Shown: piece by piece, positions 44,829 to 54,484 of the stretch
Layout: each line of letters opens with the position of its first letter
Position numbering within the stretch: the stretch's first letter is position 1
Source of the DNA: Planctomycetaceae bacterium
GTDB taxonomy: Bacteria; Planctomycetota; Planctomycetia; Pirellulales; Pirellulaceae
Assembly (NCBI GenBank): GCA_002717145.1
Contig: PBCP01000059.1
Span: 1-55,336 of the forward strand
Direction of reading: 5' to 3'
Length of the DNA stretch: 55,336 bases
Notes under the pieces: model-generated
Told to the model about the DNA's origin: nothing
Database searches by the model: none
The model's input: the letters and a program-made list of their open reading frames with translations, nothing else
Program-made: the position numbers and the translations under genes

Positions 44829-45899
44829 ATGGCAAATATAATTGATCAAACACTTCAGTGGATAGGTGGTCCCAATGGCCACCTATCTTTAATTGATCAA
44901 ACTCTGCTTCCAACTCAACTTCAAACGATCGACTGCCACACCGTTGAGGAAGTCTGGGAAGCTATCAAAGTTTTGCGAGTCCGCGGCGCTCCGGCAATCG
45001 GCATCGCTGCGGCTTACGGAGTTTGTGTTGGAATTCAAACACTGGATTTAACGCGTATATCTCCAGACCAGTTAAGTCAACGCATCTCTGCGGTAACGAC
45101 CTATTTGGCCACCAGTCGCCCAACCGCCGTCAACCTCTTTTGGGCTCTGGACAGAATGAAAGACAAAACAACGGCGTTACTTGCAACGGACTCGTCGACG
45201 GAACAAATCGCTGCTTTACTTCTGAAAGAAGCGCAAGCTATTCACGAGGAAGATCGAGCGATGTGCCATGCGATTGGCAAATTTGGTTCCGAATTGCTAC
45301 AAGACGGGACAGGCGTTATCACCCATTGCAATGCTGGCGGGTTGGCTACGAGTGAATACGGGACTGCTTTATCTCTATTTTTTACTGCCCAAGATGAAGG
45401 TAAGCAGCTCACCGTCTTTGTGGATGAAACTCGACCATTACTACAGGGAGCCCGCCTGACGGCCTGGGAACTAAAGCGACGCGATATAGAAACGATCCTC
45501 ATCTGTGACAACATGGCAGCTCAGGTTATGCGAGAAGGTAAAATTCAGGCTGTTGTTACCGGCGCTGATCGCATTACAGCTAACGGTGATGCTGCCAACA
45601 AAATTGGCACCTATGGTCTGGCAATTTTGGCTAAGTACCACAGTATTCCGTTTTACGTGGCAGCGCCAAGTAATACATTTGACTTAAAGTTAGAGTCAGG
45701 TGCAGAGATCCCAATCGAGGTTCGTGGAGCCGATGAAATCACTCATGGCTTTGGCCGTCAAACAGGTCCAGACGAAGTAAATGCATATAATCCGGCATTT
45801 GATGTAACGCCTGCAGAATTGATTGCTGGCATTGTCACGGAAAAGGGTATCATTTCTCCGGTCAATCGCGACAACGTTTTAACGGTACTACAGAGCTAA
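44829..45899 (+). CDS. mtnA: S-methyl-5-thioribose-1-phosphate isomerase
   Basis: A 356-residue enzyme of the methionine salvage pathway that isomerises methylthioribose 1-phosphate to methylthioribulose 1-phosphate in the cytoplasm. Family signatures are RVRGAPAIGIAAAYG at the N-terminus, THCNAGGLAT with catalytic C167, and TGADRITANGDAANKIGTYG with catalytic D247. The Cys-Asp spacing of 80 matches characterised MtnA enzymes. The ATG at 44829 is preferred to the upstream TTG at 44808. No other mtn genes are in the window. It converges on the eight-heme cytochrome gene, with stops almost touching. Confidence 0.95.
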   Translation: MANIIDQTLQWIGGPNGHLSLIDQTLLPTQLQTIDCHTVEEVWEAIKVLRVRGAPAIGIAAAYGVCVGIQTLDLTRISPDQLSQRISAVTTYLATSRPTAVNLFWALDRMKDKTTALLATDSSTEQIAALLLKEAQAIHEEDRAMCHAIGKFGSELLQDGTGVITHCNAGGLATSEYGTALSLFFTAQDEGKQLTVFVDETRPLLQGARLTAWELKRRDIETILICDNMAAQVMREGKIQAVVTGADRITANGDAANKIGTYGLAILAKYHSIPFYVAAPSNTFDLKLESGAEIPIEVRGADEITHGFGRQTGPDEVNAYNPAFDVTPAELIAGIVTEKGIISPVNRDNVLTVLQS

Positions 45900-45900
45900 G

Positions 45901-47868
45901 CTATTCCTGTAGATACATACGTCGATCATTTCTTTGCTGCAAAAGGAACTCAAGTAGTGTCGTATCTAGTGAACCATCCTGCTTCCTTAGAACAGCCTGC
46001 GTAGCCCTATCGCTTTCAACCCTCGAAAGTACCATTTGTTTGATTTCTTCAGCCTCTCGAGTACTCAATTGAGCTGTCAATTCGGGAGCAATCGAAGATT
46101 CCAGTTTTTTCAGACTGTTAACGACCATCCAACGGGTAGCATCGTAGGGGTCATGAAGACTGTATGCGAGAATCCCACTTTGCCATTTATCTCCGGACGC
46201 TTCTCTCGCAGGACCCCAACTCAGGGCCCACGCTGCCAGCGCACGCTGGCCGGCATCGCCTGTCAACAATGCCAGAACCACGGAGGATATTTTTTGATGT
46301 GCATCGGGCAGCTCCTGTTTGTCATGACCGTACCAACTGTGCAAACTGTCCGCTGCCCATTGCAATGTTTTGTCGACGTGACAGTTGTTACAGGCATTCT
46401 GCCGACCGACCTGCAACGTTTCCTGAGCAGATGGATTACTAATCTGATGAGATCGTGCCGCCTTCAGCAACCCATAAGACGTGTGTGGCATATGACAGTT
46501 ATAACACTTGGATCCCTGACTCTCGGCCGAATGATGAGTATGTTGCGTCAGTTTTTCACCTATATAGTCCTGATGGCAATTCACACAGGCTTTGTTCGAT
46601 CTCATACCGACACGCAATTGGTCATCATTCCAGGGATCATTAGTTTTTCGTTGCCCCGCTTCCGCGTTATGCATGGTATGGCAGGTTAAACACGATAGCG
46701 TGCCTTCAGTATGGCATCCAGTTTCCACCAACCCGGAATACTCTCGTCCGGTCACTCGCACCATCCCATCCGCCCAAAATACCGACTCAAACAATTTAGG
46801 ATCATGCTGCAACAGCTCTGCCGTCATGGCTTCGTTGGGTTTCGTCGCGCGTATCAAGTGCCGATGGTCCAGCAGATTATCGCCTGGCCTGAAACTATTC
46901 CCGTTCTTATGCCATTCAGCCGCATCGTCTCTGTGCTTAACCGAAGTCGCACCATGACAATTAGCACAAATGAAAGACGCCGTTTTATGATCCAAATCCA
47001 ACGGATTTACAATCTGATGAGGGCCTTTTGCATTAGGATCCTTCCCGACATCATAAAAATCAGCGTGCTCCTTACCCGGACCGTGACAGGCTTCACACGA
47101 AATACCGAATTCTGCAACTGTCGTGAGTGGGTTATCCTTCCCGAAGTAATCAGCCTTGGGATGAGTTGAATGACATCTCAGACAAGTTGCGTTCCAGCGG
47201 CCGATTTCAAAGTTTTCGCTTTGAACAGGAGGATGTAGAAAAGTAGACCGGCGAGGCACCCAGGATTTCTGCGATACCAAATAAGAAAACGGCAGCAAAC
47301 CTAAAACGCGTTTAGGACCGATCGGAGGTATATTATCTGGCAACGCAAACCAGTAAAGTTGCATATGATGAGACCCCGTAAGCAACTTGATCTGCAAGCG
47401 TGTGGGCCCATCTCCCAGATCCGTCTCGACCCAATATCCTTTCTCGTCATGCTCCAGGTGATAGCCCACTCCATCAAGTTGTAGATCTACGTTGTTAAAG
47501 TCGCCAAGAACCGTCTTATCCGACGGCAGTTGTGTCATGCTCTGGTGAAACGATTCATCCCACGAAGCATGTTCATCAGCATGGCATTTTTGACAGCGGC
47601 TGCTTCCCACATAACTATCCGTGAACTCGATCGCCGGAGCTCGTTCTGTGTTGACCTTGCGGATCTCTACACTTTCATTGGGGGCTTTTGCACTTGGACC
47701 GCCACCTGATGTTTCTTCCCCCGAATCAGAAAAACAACCGACTAGCATAAATCCTATCAGAGTAAGGACTGCAGAAACTGTCAGTCGACTTTGAATTTGC
47801 TTTGTATACAAACGCATCCAGACTGGGAGCAATAGGACAGCAAATGCAGTAATAACCCAAAGGTTCAT
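45901..47868 (-). CDS. Eight-heme exported cytochrome c with C-terminal helical repeats
   Basis: A 655-residue protein with eight CxxCH motifs (in order CQKCH, CLRCH, CEACH, CANCH, CLTCH, CVNCH, CYNCH, CNNCH), the first at residues 92-96. The N-terminus has a hydrophobic helix (2-18) and then a lipoprotein-like signal with LVGC (cysteine 45). A start at the ATG at 47817 would give a simple lipoprotein. The central heme region resembles the cytochrome c554/doubled-CXXCH group. The last 130 residues are helical, HEAT-like (TRWMVVNSLKKLESSIAPEL). Role: probably multi-electron transfer or a reductase in the periplasm. Two more exported-protein genes on the same strand lie upstream. Confidence 0.88.
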   Translation of the reverse strand: MNLWVITAFAVLLLPVWMRLYTKQIQSRLTVSAVLTLIGFMLVGCFSDSGEETSGGGPSAKAPNESVEIRKVNTERAPAIEFTDSYVGSSRCQKCHADEHASWDESFHQSMTQLPSDKTVLGDFNNVDLQLDGVGYHLEHDEKGYWVETDLGDGPTRLQIKLLTGSHHMQLYWFALPDNIPPIGPKRVLGLLPFSYLVSQKSWVPRRSTFLHPPVQSENFEIGRWNATCLRCHSTHPKADYFGKDNPLTTVAEFGISCEACHGPGKEHADFYDVGKDPNAKGPHQIVNPLDLDHKTASFICANCHGATSVKHRDDAAEWHKNGNSFRPGDNLLDHRHLIRATKPNEAMTAELLQHDPKLFESVFWADGMVRVTGREYSGLVETGCHTEGTLSCLTCHTMHNAEAGQRKTNDPWNDDQLRVGMRSNKACVNCHQDYIGEKLTQHTHHSAESQGSKCYNCHMPHTSYGLLKAARSHQISNPSAQETLQVGRQNACNNCHVDKTLQWAADSLHSWYGHDKQELPDAHQKISSVVLALLTGDAGQRALAAWALSWGPAREASGDKWQSGILAYSLHDPYDATRWMVVNSLKKLESSIAPELTAQLSTREAEEIKQMVLSRVESDRATQAVLRKQDGSLDTTLLEFLLQQRNDRRMYLQE

Positions 47869-47978
47869 TGAACAAACTCATGTGGATACAGATAATTCCT
47901 CGCACAGACTCAATCTTTATATCGGCACAAATCCGGGGATTCAGCCTCTATATTCCACGCGGTTGACAAATCGAAAAG

Positions 47979-49004
47979 CTACTTCGATTGCAATTCTTTT
48001 ATTCGCTTGCCAACATTTGCAGAGGCTTTTTCCATCACTTCAGCAATGGATACAGGTACACCGCCTCGTCGCTTAGATTCATCTGCAGCTTCCATAAAAG
48101 CGTAAATCTCAAGAGATTCTTTGGCATCCACAGGAACTTTACCTGTTCTGAAGAAAGCGACAATATCGACAACCAGAGGACGGTACCCCTGATAGGGCCC
48201 CACTTCAGCCAAACCTTTTTCACCGTAGGCTGTGCCCCCGTAACCACCTTTATATCCTCGAATTCCACGAAACGCCCCGATACGACCACCGCTCCAGGTT
48301 CCAGTCACAAATTCTGTATCCTCGGTCGAAACTCGCACGACTTTTTCGCAACCCGCACCCATGACTGTAAAAAGTGCTTCGACGCCATGAATTCCATACC
48401 AAAAGAGGTCAGGGTGGGAAGGTTCGAGATGAGCGGGACTATAAGTTTCGGCACCATGAACTTTACCGATTGAGCCGTTTCTAATCTCAACCGCACCTTT
48501 CGAGTATCTCAGCGACGAACTGGTAAAGACCGGAACATTTTTTTGCTCTGCATATCGATAGATTGCAATAGCGTCCGTCAAGCTTGCTGAAACAGGTTTA
48601 TCGATAAACAGGGGTTTACCTGCATCAATGACGGCTATGGCCTGTTCGAGATGCGGTTTACCATCGTTGGTTTCCAATAGTACGACATCGACCTCAGCAA
48701 GCACTTCGTCAATCGATTTCGCGATTTTTACTCCCATCTCTTTCATCTGCTCGGTGTAACCCGGAATACGGGAATAGCTGGATTCAATATCACGACTACC
48801 GTGAGGGTAAGCGATGGTGACCTTACAGTGTGCAACGTCTTCCGTTGCGTCATCGGCATTAAGAACCTTAGTAAAGGCAATACTATGAGAAGTATCTAAT
48901 CCGATCATACCCACTTTGAGAGCGATCTCATCTTCCGCCATAGAAGTCATCGATGTTAGAGAAACGAATACTACAGCTAAAAACATATTGATGCACTTAA
49001 GCAT
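47979..49004 (-). CDS. Exported Gfo/Idh/MocA family oxidoreductase
   Basis: A 341-residue protein with a signal peptide (1-23, ending MAE). A Rossmann domain follows, beginning LKVGMIGLDTSHSIAF, in which the usual GxGxxG is altered to GLDTSH. The EKP-type motif is IDKPVSASL. The C-terminal domain contains SSLRYSKGAVEIRNGSIGKV. An AGGTG site precedes the ATG by about 6 bases. Exported members are frequent in planctomycetes; substrates are probably sugars or derivatives, but the degenerate dinucleotide loop makes activity uncertain. It lies between the NHL gene (77 bases upstream) and the multiheme cytochrome on the same strand. Confidence 0.85.
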   Translation of the reverse strand: MLKCINMFLAVVFVSLTSMTSMAEDEIALKVGMIGLDTSHSIAFTKVLNADDATEDVAHCKVTIAYPHGSRDIESSYSRIPGYTEQMKEMGVKIAKSIDEVLAEVDVVLLETNDGKPHLEQAIAVIDAGKPLFIDKPVSASLTDAIAIYRYAEQKNVPVFTSSSLRYSKGAVEIRNGSIGKVHGAETYSPAHLEPSHPDLFWYGIHGVEALFTVMGAGCEKVVRVSTEDTEFVTGTWSGGRIGAFRGIRGYKGGYGGTAYGEKGLAEVGPYQGYRPLVVDIVAFFRTGKVPVDAKESLEIYAFMEAADESKRRGGVPVSIAEVMEKASANVGKRIKELQSK

Positions 49005-49081
49005 GTCTTCACCTTTTATAAGTTGCGAGAAAAATTCACCGAATTGTTTGTTTCATTGTACAGCAGCGGATGTCCCCTTGC

Positions 49082-50167
49082 TTATTCTGCAATGGTGAAA
49101 ACTCGGATCACGTGATTGTTCGTATCACCGACATAGATCTGTCCAGTTAAATCGATACCAATCCCATGAGGTCTATCCATCGTTGCTTTGACTGCCGGAC
49201 CCCCATCTCCGGCAAAACCTTTCATGCCATTTCCGGCCACGGTGGTTATTATATTTTTCGCCAAATCAATCATTCGAATGGCATGGTTCTCGGTATCCAC
49301 GACTAGAATTCGCCCAAACTTATCAACAACGATTCCTTTGGGGCCGTCAAATGTCGCAGCCAACGGGCGGCCACCATCACCTGAATAACCTTTCTCACCT
49401 GTCCCGGCGATATGCCTTAAACGGCCGTCCTTCAAATTCAGTTTCCATACGCTATGCCCTTCCCGTAGGGCAATCCAAAGTGTGTTATCTCTGAAGAACA
49501 ACGCTCGCGGTCCTAAGATGGAATTATCCTTCGCAATTTGACCGTCTTGAGGTAACTGACGCTTTGTATTTCCGGCAATCGAACGAATGATTCCTGAACT
49601 TAAATTCACTTGGCGGATTCTATGATTTCCGATATCCGCAATATATAAATTTCCTTTGTCGTCCAATGTGATGCTATGAGGGTTATTCAGCATAGCTTCT
49701 GTCGCCGGACCATCGTCACCGCTGTATCCTTTGACGCCATTACCGGCAATTGTCGATATCTTTTTAGTCTTAGCATCTACCTTACGCACCAAATGATTCT
49801 TCATTTCTACAAAATACATATCTCCGTTCGATGCAAACCGCACTTCATACGGCTCATTTAATGCCGCGGCTGTTGCCAACCCTCCATCACCTGTCAGCCC
49901 CTGTTTGCCATTGCCTGCTACAGTCCGCACTTTGCCAGTTTCGGGAGAATATTCGAGCACTCGATGATTCTCAACTTCAGTAATGTACATAGCTCCACCC
50001 GGGCCAACATCGACACCGAATGGCTGACCAATATTGATGGCATTTGCTTGCCCCGCCTTACCGTTGATATCAGGCCGCCCGGTGCCTATTGGCGATTGAA
50101 TCGTATCTTTTGCCGCCAGCGGTAGAGACAATAGCATCAATAGAAATATCTTGAATGTATAAACCAT
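49082..50167 (-). CDS. Exported NHL-repeat beta-propeller protein
   Basis: A 361-residue protein with a strong ribosome-binding site (AAAGGAGA) and a signal peptide (MVYTFKIFLLMLLSLPLAAK). The mature protein is made of about six NHL repeats with motifs such as PYEVRFASNGDMYFVEMKNH, PHSITLDDKGNLYIADIGNH and PHGIGIDLTGQIYVGDTNNH. Each is followed by RxV/RMI and a GNGxxGxxGDGGPA loop, which forms a beta-propeller. No catalytic residues are evident, so ligand or protein binding in the periplasm is inferred. It heads a same-strand run with the Gfo/Idh and cytochrome genes. Confidence 0.92.
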   Translation of the reverse strand: MVYTFKIFLLMLLSLPLAAKDTIQSPIGTGRPDINGKAGQANAINIGQPFGVDVGPGGAMYITEVENHRVLEYSPETGKVRTVAGNGKQGLTGDGGLATAAALNEPYEVRFASNGDMYFVEMKNHLVRKVDAKTKKISTIAGNGVKGYSGDDGPATEAMLNNPHSITLDDKGNLYIADIGNHRIRQVNLSSGIIRSIAGNTKRQLPQDGQIAKDNSILGPRALFFRDNTLWIALREGHSVWKLNLKDGRLRHIAGTGEKGYSGDGGRPLAATFDGPKGIVVDKFGRILVVDTENHAIRMIDLAKNIITTVAGNGMKGFAGDGGPAVKATMDRPHGIGIDLTGQIYVGDTNNHVIRVFTIAE

Positions 50168-50303
50168 GGTTTTATCTCCTTTGCAATAGTTGCATTGTAA
50201 CTCATCATCTGAAGTTATCAGGCAGTTACATACTTGAGTTTGTAATTCAAGAGTGCTAGGTTGGGAACTTAGCCTAAATCAAACACTAAGAGGAACTACC
50301 ATC

Positions 50304-51032
50304 ATGGCTGTAACACAGGAAGTGCTGGATAAACTGGCAGAATTCGACTCGCCAACGATTTGTAACGTCATCGAGTTATTTGAGGTTCGACCACGAAACA
50401 CCGGTTACATGGACGGACGGATCAAATCGAATTTCCCGGAATTCAAGCCCATGGTGGGATATGCCAGCACCGCATGTTTCCGTTCCGATGCTCCTCCTGC
50501 AGGCGGTGATGCTTATGGAAGCCTTCAGGCTCAGCTCGCTCAATTTGAAGCTCTGCCGGGCCCCGCTGTCGTTGTATTCGAAGACATCGATGACCCACCA
50601 GTTTCGGCCGTATTCGGAGAAGTCATGTGTAGCACATATCAGGCCTATGGTTCGGCCGGTCTGGTTACAAACGGTGGGGGCCGAGATTTGGAGCAAGTGA
50701 AGGAATTGGGATATCCCGTCTTCACTGGCAATACGATTGTTTCGCACGGTTACTGCCATATGCTTCATCTCGGATTACCAGTTCGAGTAGGAGGTTTAAT
50801 GGTAAATCAGGGTGACTTACTTCACGGCGACGCCAATGGTGTAACTAATATTCCAATCGACCTAGTCACAGAAGTCGCTGATATAACAGAAGAATTCCTA
50901 GCTGCTGAAGACATCATCATGGATTACGTGAAATCGGATGAAGAAAAGACTGTGGCAGGATTTACGGAAAGGCGTCTCGAATTCCAGGACGTTGTTGCTA
51001 AGCTACGAGCACGAGTTTCCCGCGCTTCTTGA
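50304..51032 (+). CDS. RraA family protein (HMG/oxaloacetate aldolase-like)
   Basis: A 242-residue protein from the ATG at 50304, with AGAGGAA 8 bases upstream. The fold signatures are FDSPTICNVIELF, FGEVMCSTYQAYGSAGLVTN followed by GGGRDLEQVKELG, and VNQGDLLHGDANGVTNIP. The Arg-Asp pair in GGRD and the Asp of GDANG are those used for substrate and metal binding in 4-hydroxy-4-methyl-2-oxoglutarate aldolases, so aldolase or decarboxylase activity is likely. RraA of E. coli instead inhibits RNase E. It precedes glnA by about 50 bases on the same strand; no functional link is clear. Confidence 0.88.
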   Translation: MAVTQEVLDKLAEFDSPTICNVIELFEVRPRNTGYMDGRIKSNFPEFKPMVGYASTACFRSDAPPAGGDAYGSLQAQLAQFEALPGPAVVVFEDIDDPPVSAVFGEVMCSTYQAYGSAGLVTNGGGRDLEQVKELGYPVFTGNTIVSHGYCHMLHLGLPVRVGGLMVNQGDLLHGDANGVTNIPIDLVTEVADITEEFLAAEDIIMDYVKSDEEKTVAGFTERRLEFQDVVAKLRARVSRAS

Positions 51033-51082
51033 GGCAGAAACTCATAGTCACTCAAAGATTTTGCTCTACGGGAATACAATAG

Positions 51083-52495
51083 ATGACTCCAGCAGAAGTT
51101 CTCAGGCTTTGTCGCGAAAACGATGTCAAAGCAGTCGACTTGCGATTTGTCGACTTACTTGGCACCTGGCATCACACCACTATTCCTGTCAAAAAACTTG
51201 ACGAGGATGTCTTCGAGGAAGGATTGGGGTTTGATGGCTCCAGTATTCGAGGCTGGCAGACAATCAACGAAAGCGATATGTTGATGATTCCGCAGGCAGA
51301 TACCGCCTTTGTGGACCCTTTTACTGAACTTCCCACGCTAAATCTAATTTGCAATATTCAGGATCCTATCACCGGAGAGGATTACTCCAAGGACCCTCGC
51401 CATGTTGCCAGTAAAGCGGCAAACTACCTGACAGCAACAGGTATCGCCGATGCAGCGTACTTTGGACCTGAAGCTGAATTTTTCATTTTTGATGATGTCC
51501 GATATCACCAGGCCGCCAACGAGGCGTTCTTCTCAGTCGATTCAATTGAAGCATTCTGGAATACCGGAAGAGATGAAGCCCCCAATCTTAGCAACAAAGT
51601 GAGGCAAAAGGGGGGCTATTTTCCAGTGCCACCAACGGATCATTTAATGGACGTGCGAAATCAGATGATGCGTACGATGATTAAGTGTGGCCTTGATGTT
51701 GAATGCCAGCATCATGAAGTTGGCACAGCAGGTCAGTCCGAAATTGACTTAAGATACGGTCAGTTAGTCACGATGGCTGATCAGGTCATGATTTATAAAT
51801 ATGTGGTGCGTAATGTTGCTCGAGCCCACCAAAAAACCGCGACCTTTATGCCGAAACCAATCTACGGCGACAACGGCTCGGGGATGCATACACACCTTTC
51901 TTTATGGAAAGATAACGAACCACTTTTTGCAGGAACAGGTTACGCTGGATTGAGCGACACGGCCTTGCATGCCATCGGAGGTATTCTACGACATGCCAGT
52001 GCTCTTTTGGCATTTACTAATCCCACCATTAACAGCTACAAGCGACTCGTTCCCGGGTACGAAGCTCCTGTCAATCTGGCGTATTCGCAACGCAATCGCT
52101 CAGCAGCATGCCGTATTCCTGTTTACAGTAACAGTCCGCAATCGAAACGAATCGAATTTCGCTGTCCTGACCCCAGTTGCAATCCTTATCTGGCCTTTGC
52201 TGCTATTTTGATGGCAGCCATTGACGGAATCCAAAACAAAATTTCACCAGGCGACCCGCTGGATGCAGATATCTATGCACTAAAGGCTGACGAGCAGACA
52301 CAGATCAGCCAAACTCCGGCAAGTTTGGAGCAATCACTAAACGCACTTAGGGACGATCAGGACTTTTTACTCCGCGACGAAGTCTTTACCGCTGATCTGA
52401 TCGAAACCTGGATTGAATACAAGATGCGTGAAGAGGTGGAAGCCATCCAGCTTCGTCCCCATCCATATGAATTCAATCTGTATTACGATTGCTGA
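51083..52495 (+). CDS. glnA: Glutamine synthetase, type I
   Basis: A 470-residue GS-I enzyme, making glutamine from glutamate, ammonia and ATP. It has [11 protein letters not shown], the [11 protein letters not shown] block, [17 protein letters not shown], and [39 protein letters not shown] with [10 protein letters not shown] and [15 protein letters not shown] follow. Y398 in DADIYALK aligns with the adenylylation tyrosine (Tyr397) of the enteric enzyme, so control by adenylylation is possible, though glnE is not in the window. The length of about 470 is right for the beta subtype. Confidence 0.96.
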   Translation: MTPAEVLRLCRENDVKAVDLRFVDLLGTWHHTTIPVKKLDEDVFEEGLGFDGSSIRGWQTINESDMLMIPQADTAFVDPFTELPTLNLICNIQDPITGEDYSKDPRHVASKAANYLTATGIADAAYFGPEAEFFIFDDVRYHQAANEAFFSVDSIEAFWNTGRDEAPNLSNKVRQKGGYFPVPPTDHLMDVRNQMMRTMIKCGLDVECQHHEVGTAGQSEIDLRYGQLVTMADQVMIYKYVVRNVARAHQKTATFMPKPIYGDNGSGMHTHLSLWKDNEPLFAGTGYAGLSDTALHAIGGILRHASALLAFTNPTINSYKRLVPGYEAPVNLAYSQRNRSAACRIPVYSNSPQSKRIEFRCPDPSCNPYLAFAAILMAAIDGIQNKISPGDPLDADIYALKADEQTQISQTPASLEQSLNALRDDQDFLLRDEVFTADLIETWIEYKMREEVEAIQLRPHPYEFNLYYDC

Positions 52496-52543
52496 TTCAT
52501 GGTTATCACAGATGTGATGGTAAGCCTATAGCACGTCATCGAT

Positions 52544-54472
52544 CTAAGCAAGAACATCTCGTTCTTCAAGCAGTGCCACGATGCGGTCCACACATTCGTC
52601 AATTGAAAGCACAGCGGTATTGAGTTTCAAAGCAGGATCAACGGGCGGCTCATACTCAGAACTGACACCCGGGAAGTTTGAAATTTCACCCGCCTCTGCT
52701 TTGGCATACATTCCTTCATCATCACGTTCACGACAGATGTCCAAAGGTGCATCAAGGTGAATTACCATAAATTGGTCTTCACCAATAGAATGAGCGGCTT
52801 TCTGACGTACTTCTTCACTCGGTGCAACAAAAGCGCAGATTGAAATGAGTCCTGCGCCGTTCATCAGTTTTGCCACCTCTGAACTTCTTCGTAGATTTTC
52901 ACTACGTTCTTCGGCTGTAAAACCAAGCTCTTTGGTAAGGCCACGTCGCATATTAACGCCATCGAGAACAGCAGACGCTCGCCCCATATCGAACAAACGT
53001 CGTTCCAAAGCATAGGCGACAGAGGTTTTTCCCGAACCTGTCAAACCCGTCAACAACATAGAAACCGCTTTTTGACCGTATCGTGCTTCACGTTCCTCGG
53101 CAGTAACGCTCCCGCGTTTTTCGCTTTGTTCACTTTCAACACTCCACAAATCATCTGCTTCATCTTCACTGTCCCGATCAATGATCATACCAGCGGCTAC
53201 CGTCACATTTGTGATGCGGTCAACAACGATGAACGCGCCTGTTCCTCGGTTCTTCTTGTAGCTATCAAAAATCACAGGCTCACTTAATGACAACGCCACA
53301 CGGCCAATTTCATTGAGATTGATTGTCGGAGCGTCCTGACGATGCAGCGTGTTTACATCCACCTGATATCGCAAGGTGGAAATGGAACCGGTTGCAACTT
53401 TAGTGGTCTGTTTGAATAGATATTGTTTGCCCGGCACCATAGCGTCATCTGACATCCAGACCAGCATAGCATCAAGTTTTTGACGCTGCTTGGGAACATT
53501 TCCCGGCCGCACAATCATATCACCGCGTGAGCAGTCAATTTCGTCTTCAAGCGTTAATGTGACGGAGAGAGGTGCATGGGCTTCATCAAGACTCCCGTCA
53601 AAGGTGACAATTTCCTTTACTTTGCTGGTTTTCCGTGAGGGCAAAACCATCACTTCATCGCCCTGACGGATGATTCCGGAAGCAACGGTCCCACTAAATC
53701 CTCGAAAATCCAAATTTGGTCGCAAAACATACTGCACAGGAAATCTAAAGTCCTGAAGATTTTTGTCAGACCCGATATAAACCGTTTCCAGAAAATTCAT
53801 CAACGTCGAACCGTTGTACCAACTCATATTTTCACTTAGGTCGACAACATTGTCACCCATCAACGCTGAAATGGGAATAAAGTGCAGATCGGGAATATCC
53901 AAGCGAGATGCAAACTGCTTGTACTCATCCCGAATCTCTTCAAATCGATCCTGACTGAATTCCACCAAGTCCATTTTATTGATTGCAACCAGCACATGCT
54001 TAATACCCAAAAGCGAAACGATAAAGCTATGTCGCTTGGTTTGAGTAAGGACGCCATGCCGTGCATCCACAAGGATGATTGCCAGATCCGCTGTTGAAGC
54101 ACCTGTCGCCATATTGCGAGTGTATTGTTCGTGGCCTGGCGTATCCGCAATGATGAACTTTCGTTTCTGCGTTGAGAAATATCGATAAGCTACGTCGATT
54201 GTAATTCCCTGTTCGCGTTCTGCCTTGAGGCCGTCGGTCAGCAATGCCGGATCGAAATCCCCTCCCGTCGTTCCGTGAACTGCACTGTCTTTCTTTAACT
54301 TAGCCAGATGATCTTCGTAGATCATTTTGGAATCGTAAAGTAAACGTCCAATGAGAGTGCTTTTGCCATCGTCAACGCTTCCGCAGGTGATAAAACGCAA
54401 TAACTCCTTACGCTCATGCTGCTCTAGGTAGGCATTAATGTCGGTTGCAATAAGATCTGATTGATGACTCAT
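52544..54472 (-). CDS. cysNC: Bifunctional sulfate adenylyltransferase subunit 1/adenylylsulfate kinase
   Basis: A 642-residue fusion. The N-terminal GTPase (CysN) has [18 protein letters not shown], the DTPGHEQY switch and [10 protein letters not shown]-Tu-like domains 2 and 3 follow. From about residue 470 the APS kinase domain has [20 protein letters not shown] with the P-loop and the [20 protein letters not shown] block. The protein activates sulfate to APS with CysD using GTP energy, and phosphorylates APS to PAPS. It starts 12 bases after the cysD stop, forming the usual operon. PAPS may serve assimilation or sulfation. Confidence 0.96.
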   Translation of the reverse strand: MSHQSDLIATDINAYLEQHERKELLRFITCGSVDDGKSTLIGRLLYDSKMIYEDHLAKLKKDSAVHGTTGGDFDPALLTDGLKAEREQGITIDVAYRYFSTQKRKFIIADTPGHEQYTRNMATGASTADLAIILVDARHGVLTQTKRHSFIVSLLGIKHVLVAINKMDLVEFSQDRFEEIRDEYKQFASRLDIPDLHFIPISALMGDNVVDLSENMSWYNGSTLMNFLETVYIGSDKNLQDFRFPVQYVLRPNLDFRGFSGTVASGIIRQGDEVMVLPSRKTSKVKEIVTFDGSLDEAHAPLSVTLTLEDEIDCSRGDMIVRPGNVPKQRQKLDAMLVWMSDDAMVPGKQYLFKQTTKVATGSISTLRYQVDVNTLHRQDAPTINLNEIGRVALSLSEPVIFDSYKKNRGTGAFIVVDRITNVTVAAGMIIDRDSEDEADDLWSVESEQSEKRGSVTAEEREARYGQKAVSMLLTGLTGSGKTSVAYALERRLFDMGRASAVLDGVNMRRGLTKELGFTAEERSENLRRSSEVAKLMNGAGLISICAFVAPSEEVRQKAAHSIGEDQFMVIHLDAPLDICRERDDEGMYAKAEAGEISNFPGVSSEYEPPVDPALKLNTAVLSIDECVDRIVALLEERDVLA

Positions 54473-54484
54473 AGGATTACCGGT

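Noticed and set aside
46036..46689. Long plus-strand reading frame antisense to the eight-heme cytochrome
   Set aside because: The opposite frame encodes eight CxxCH motifs and clear family features; the antisense frame has no recognisable domain or start signal.
50376..50768. Antisense frame across the RraA-like gene
   Set aside because: It is a shadow of a well-supported gene and shows no domain.
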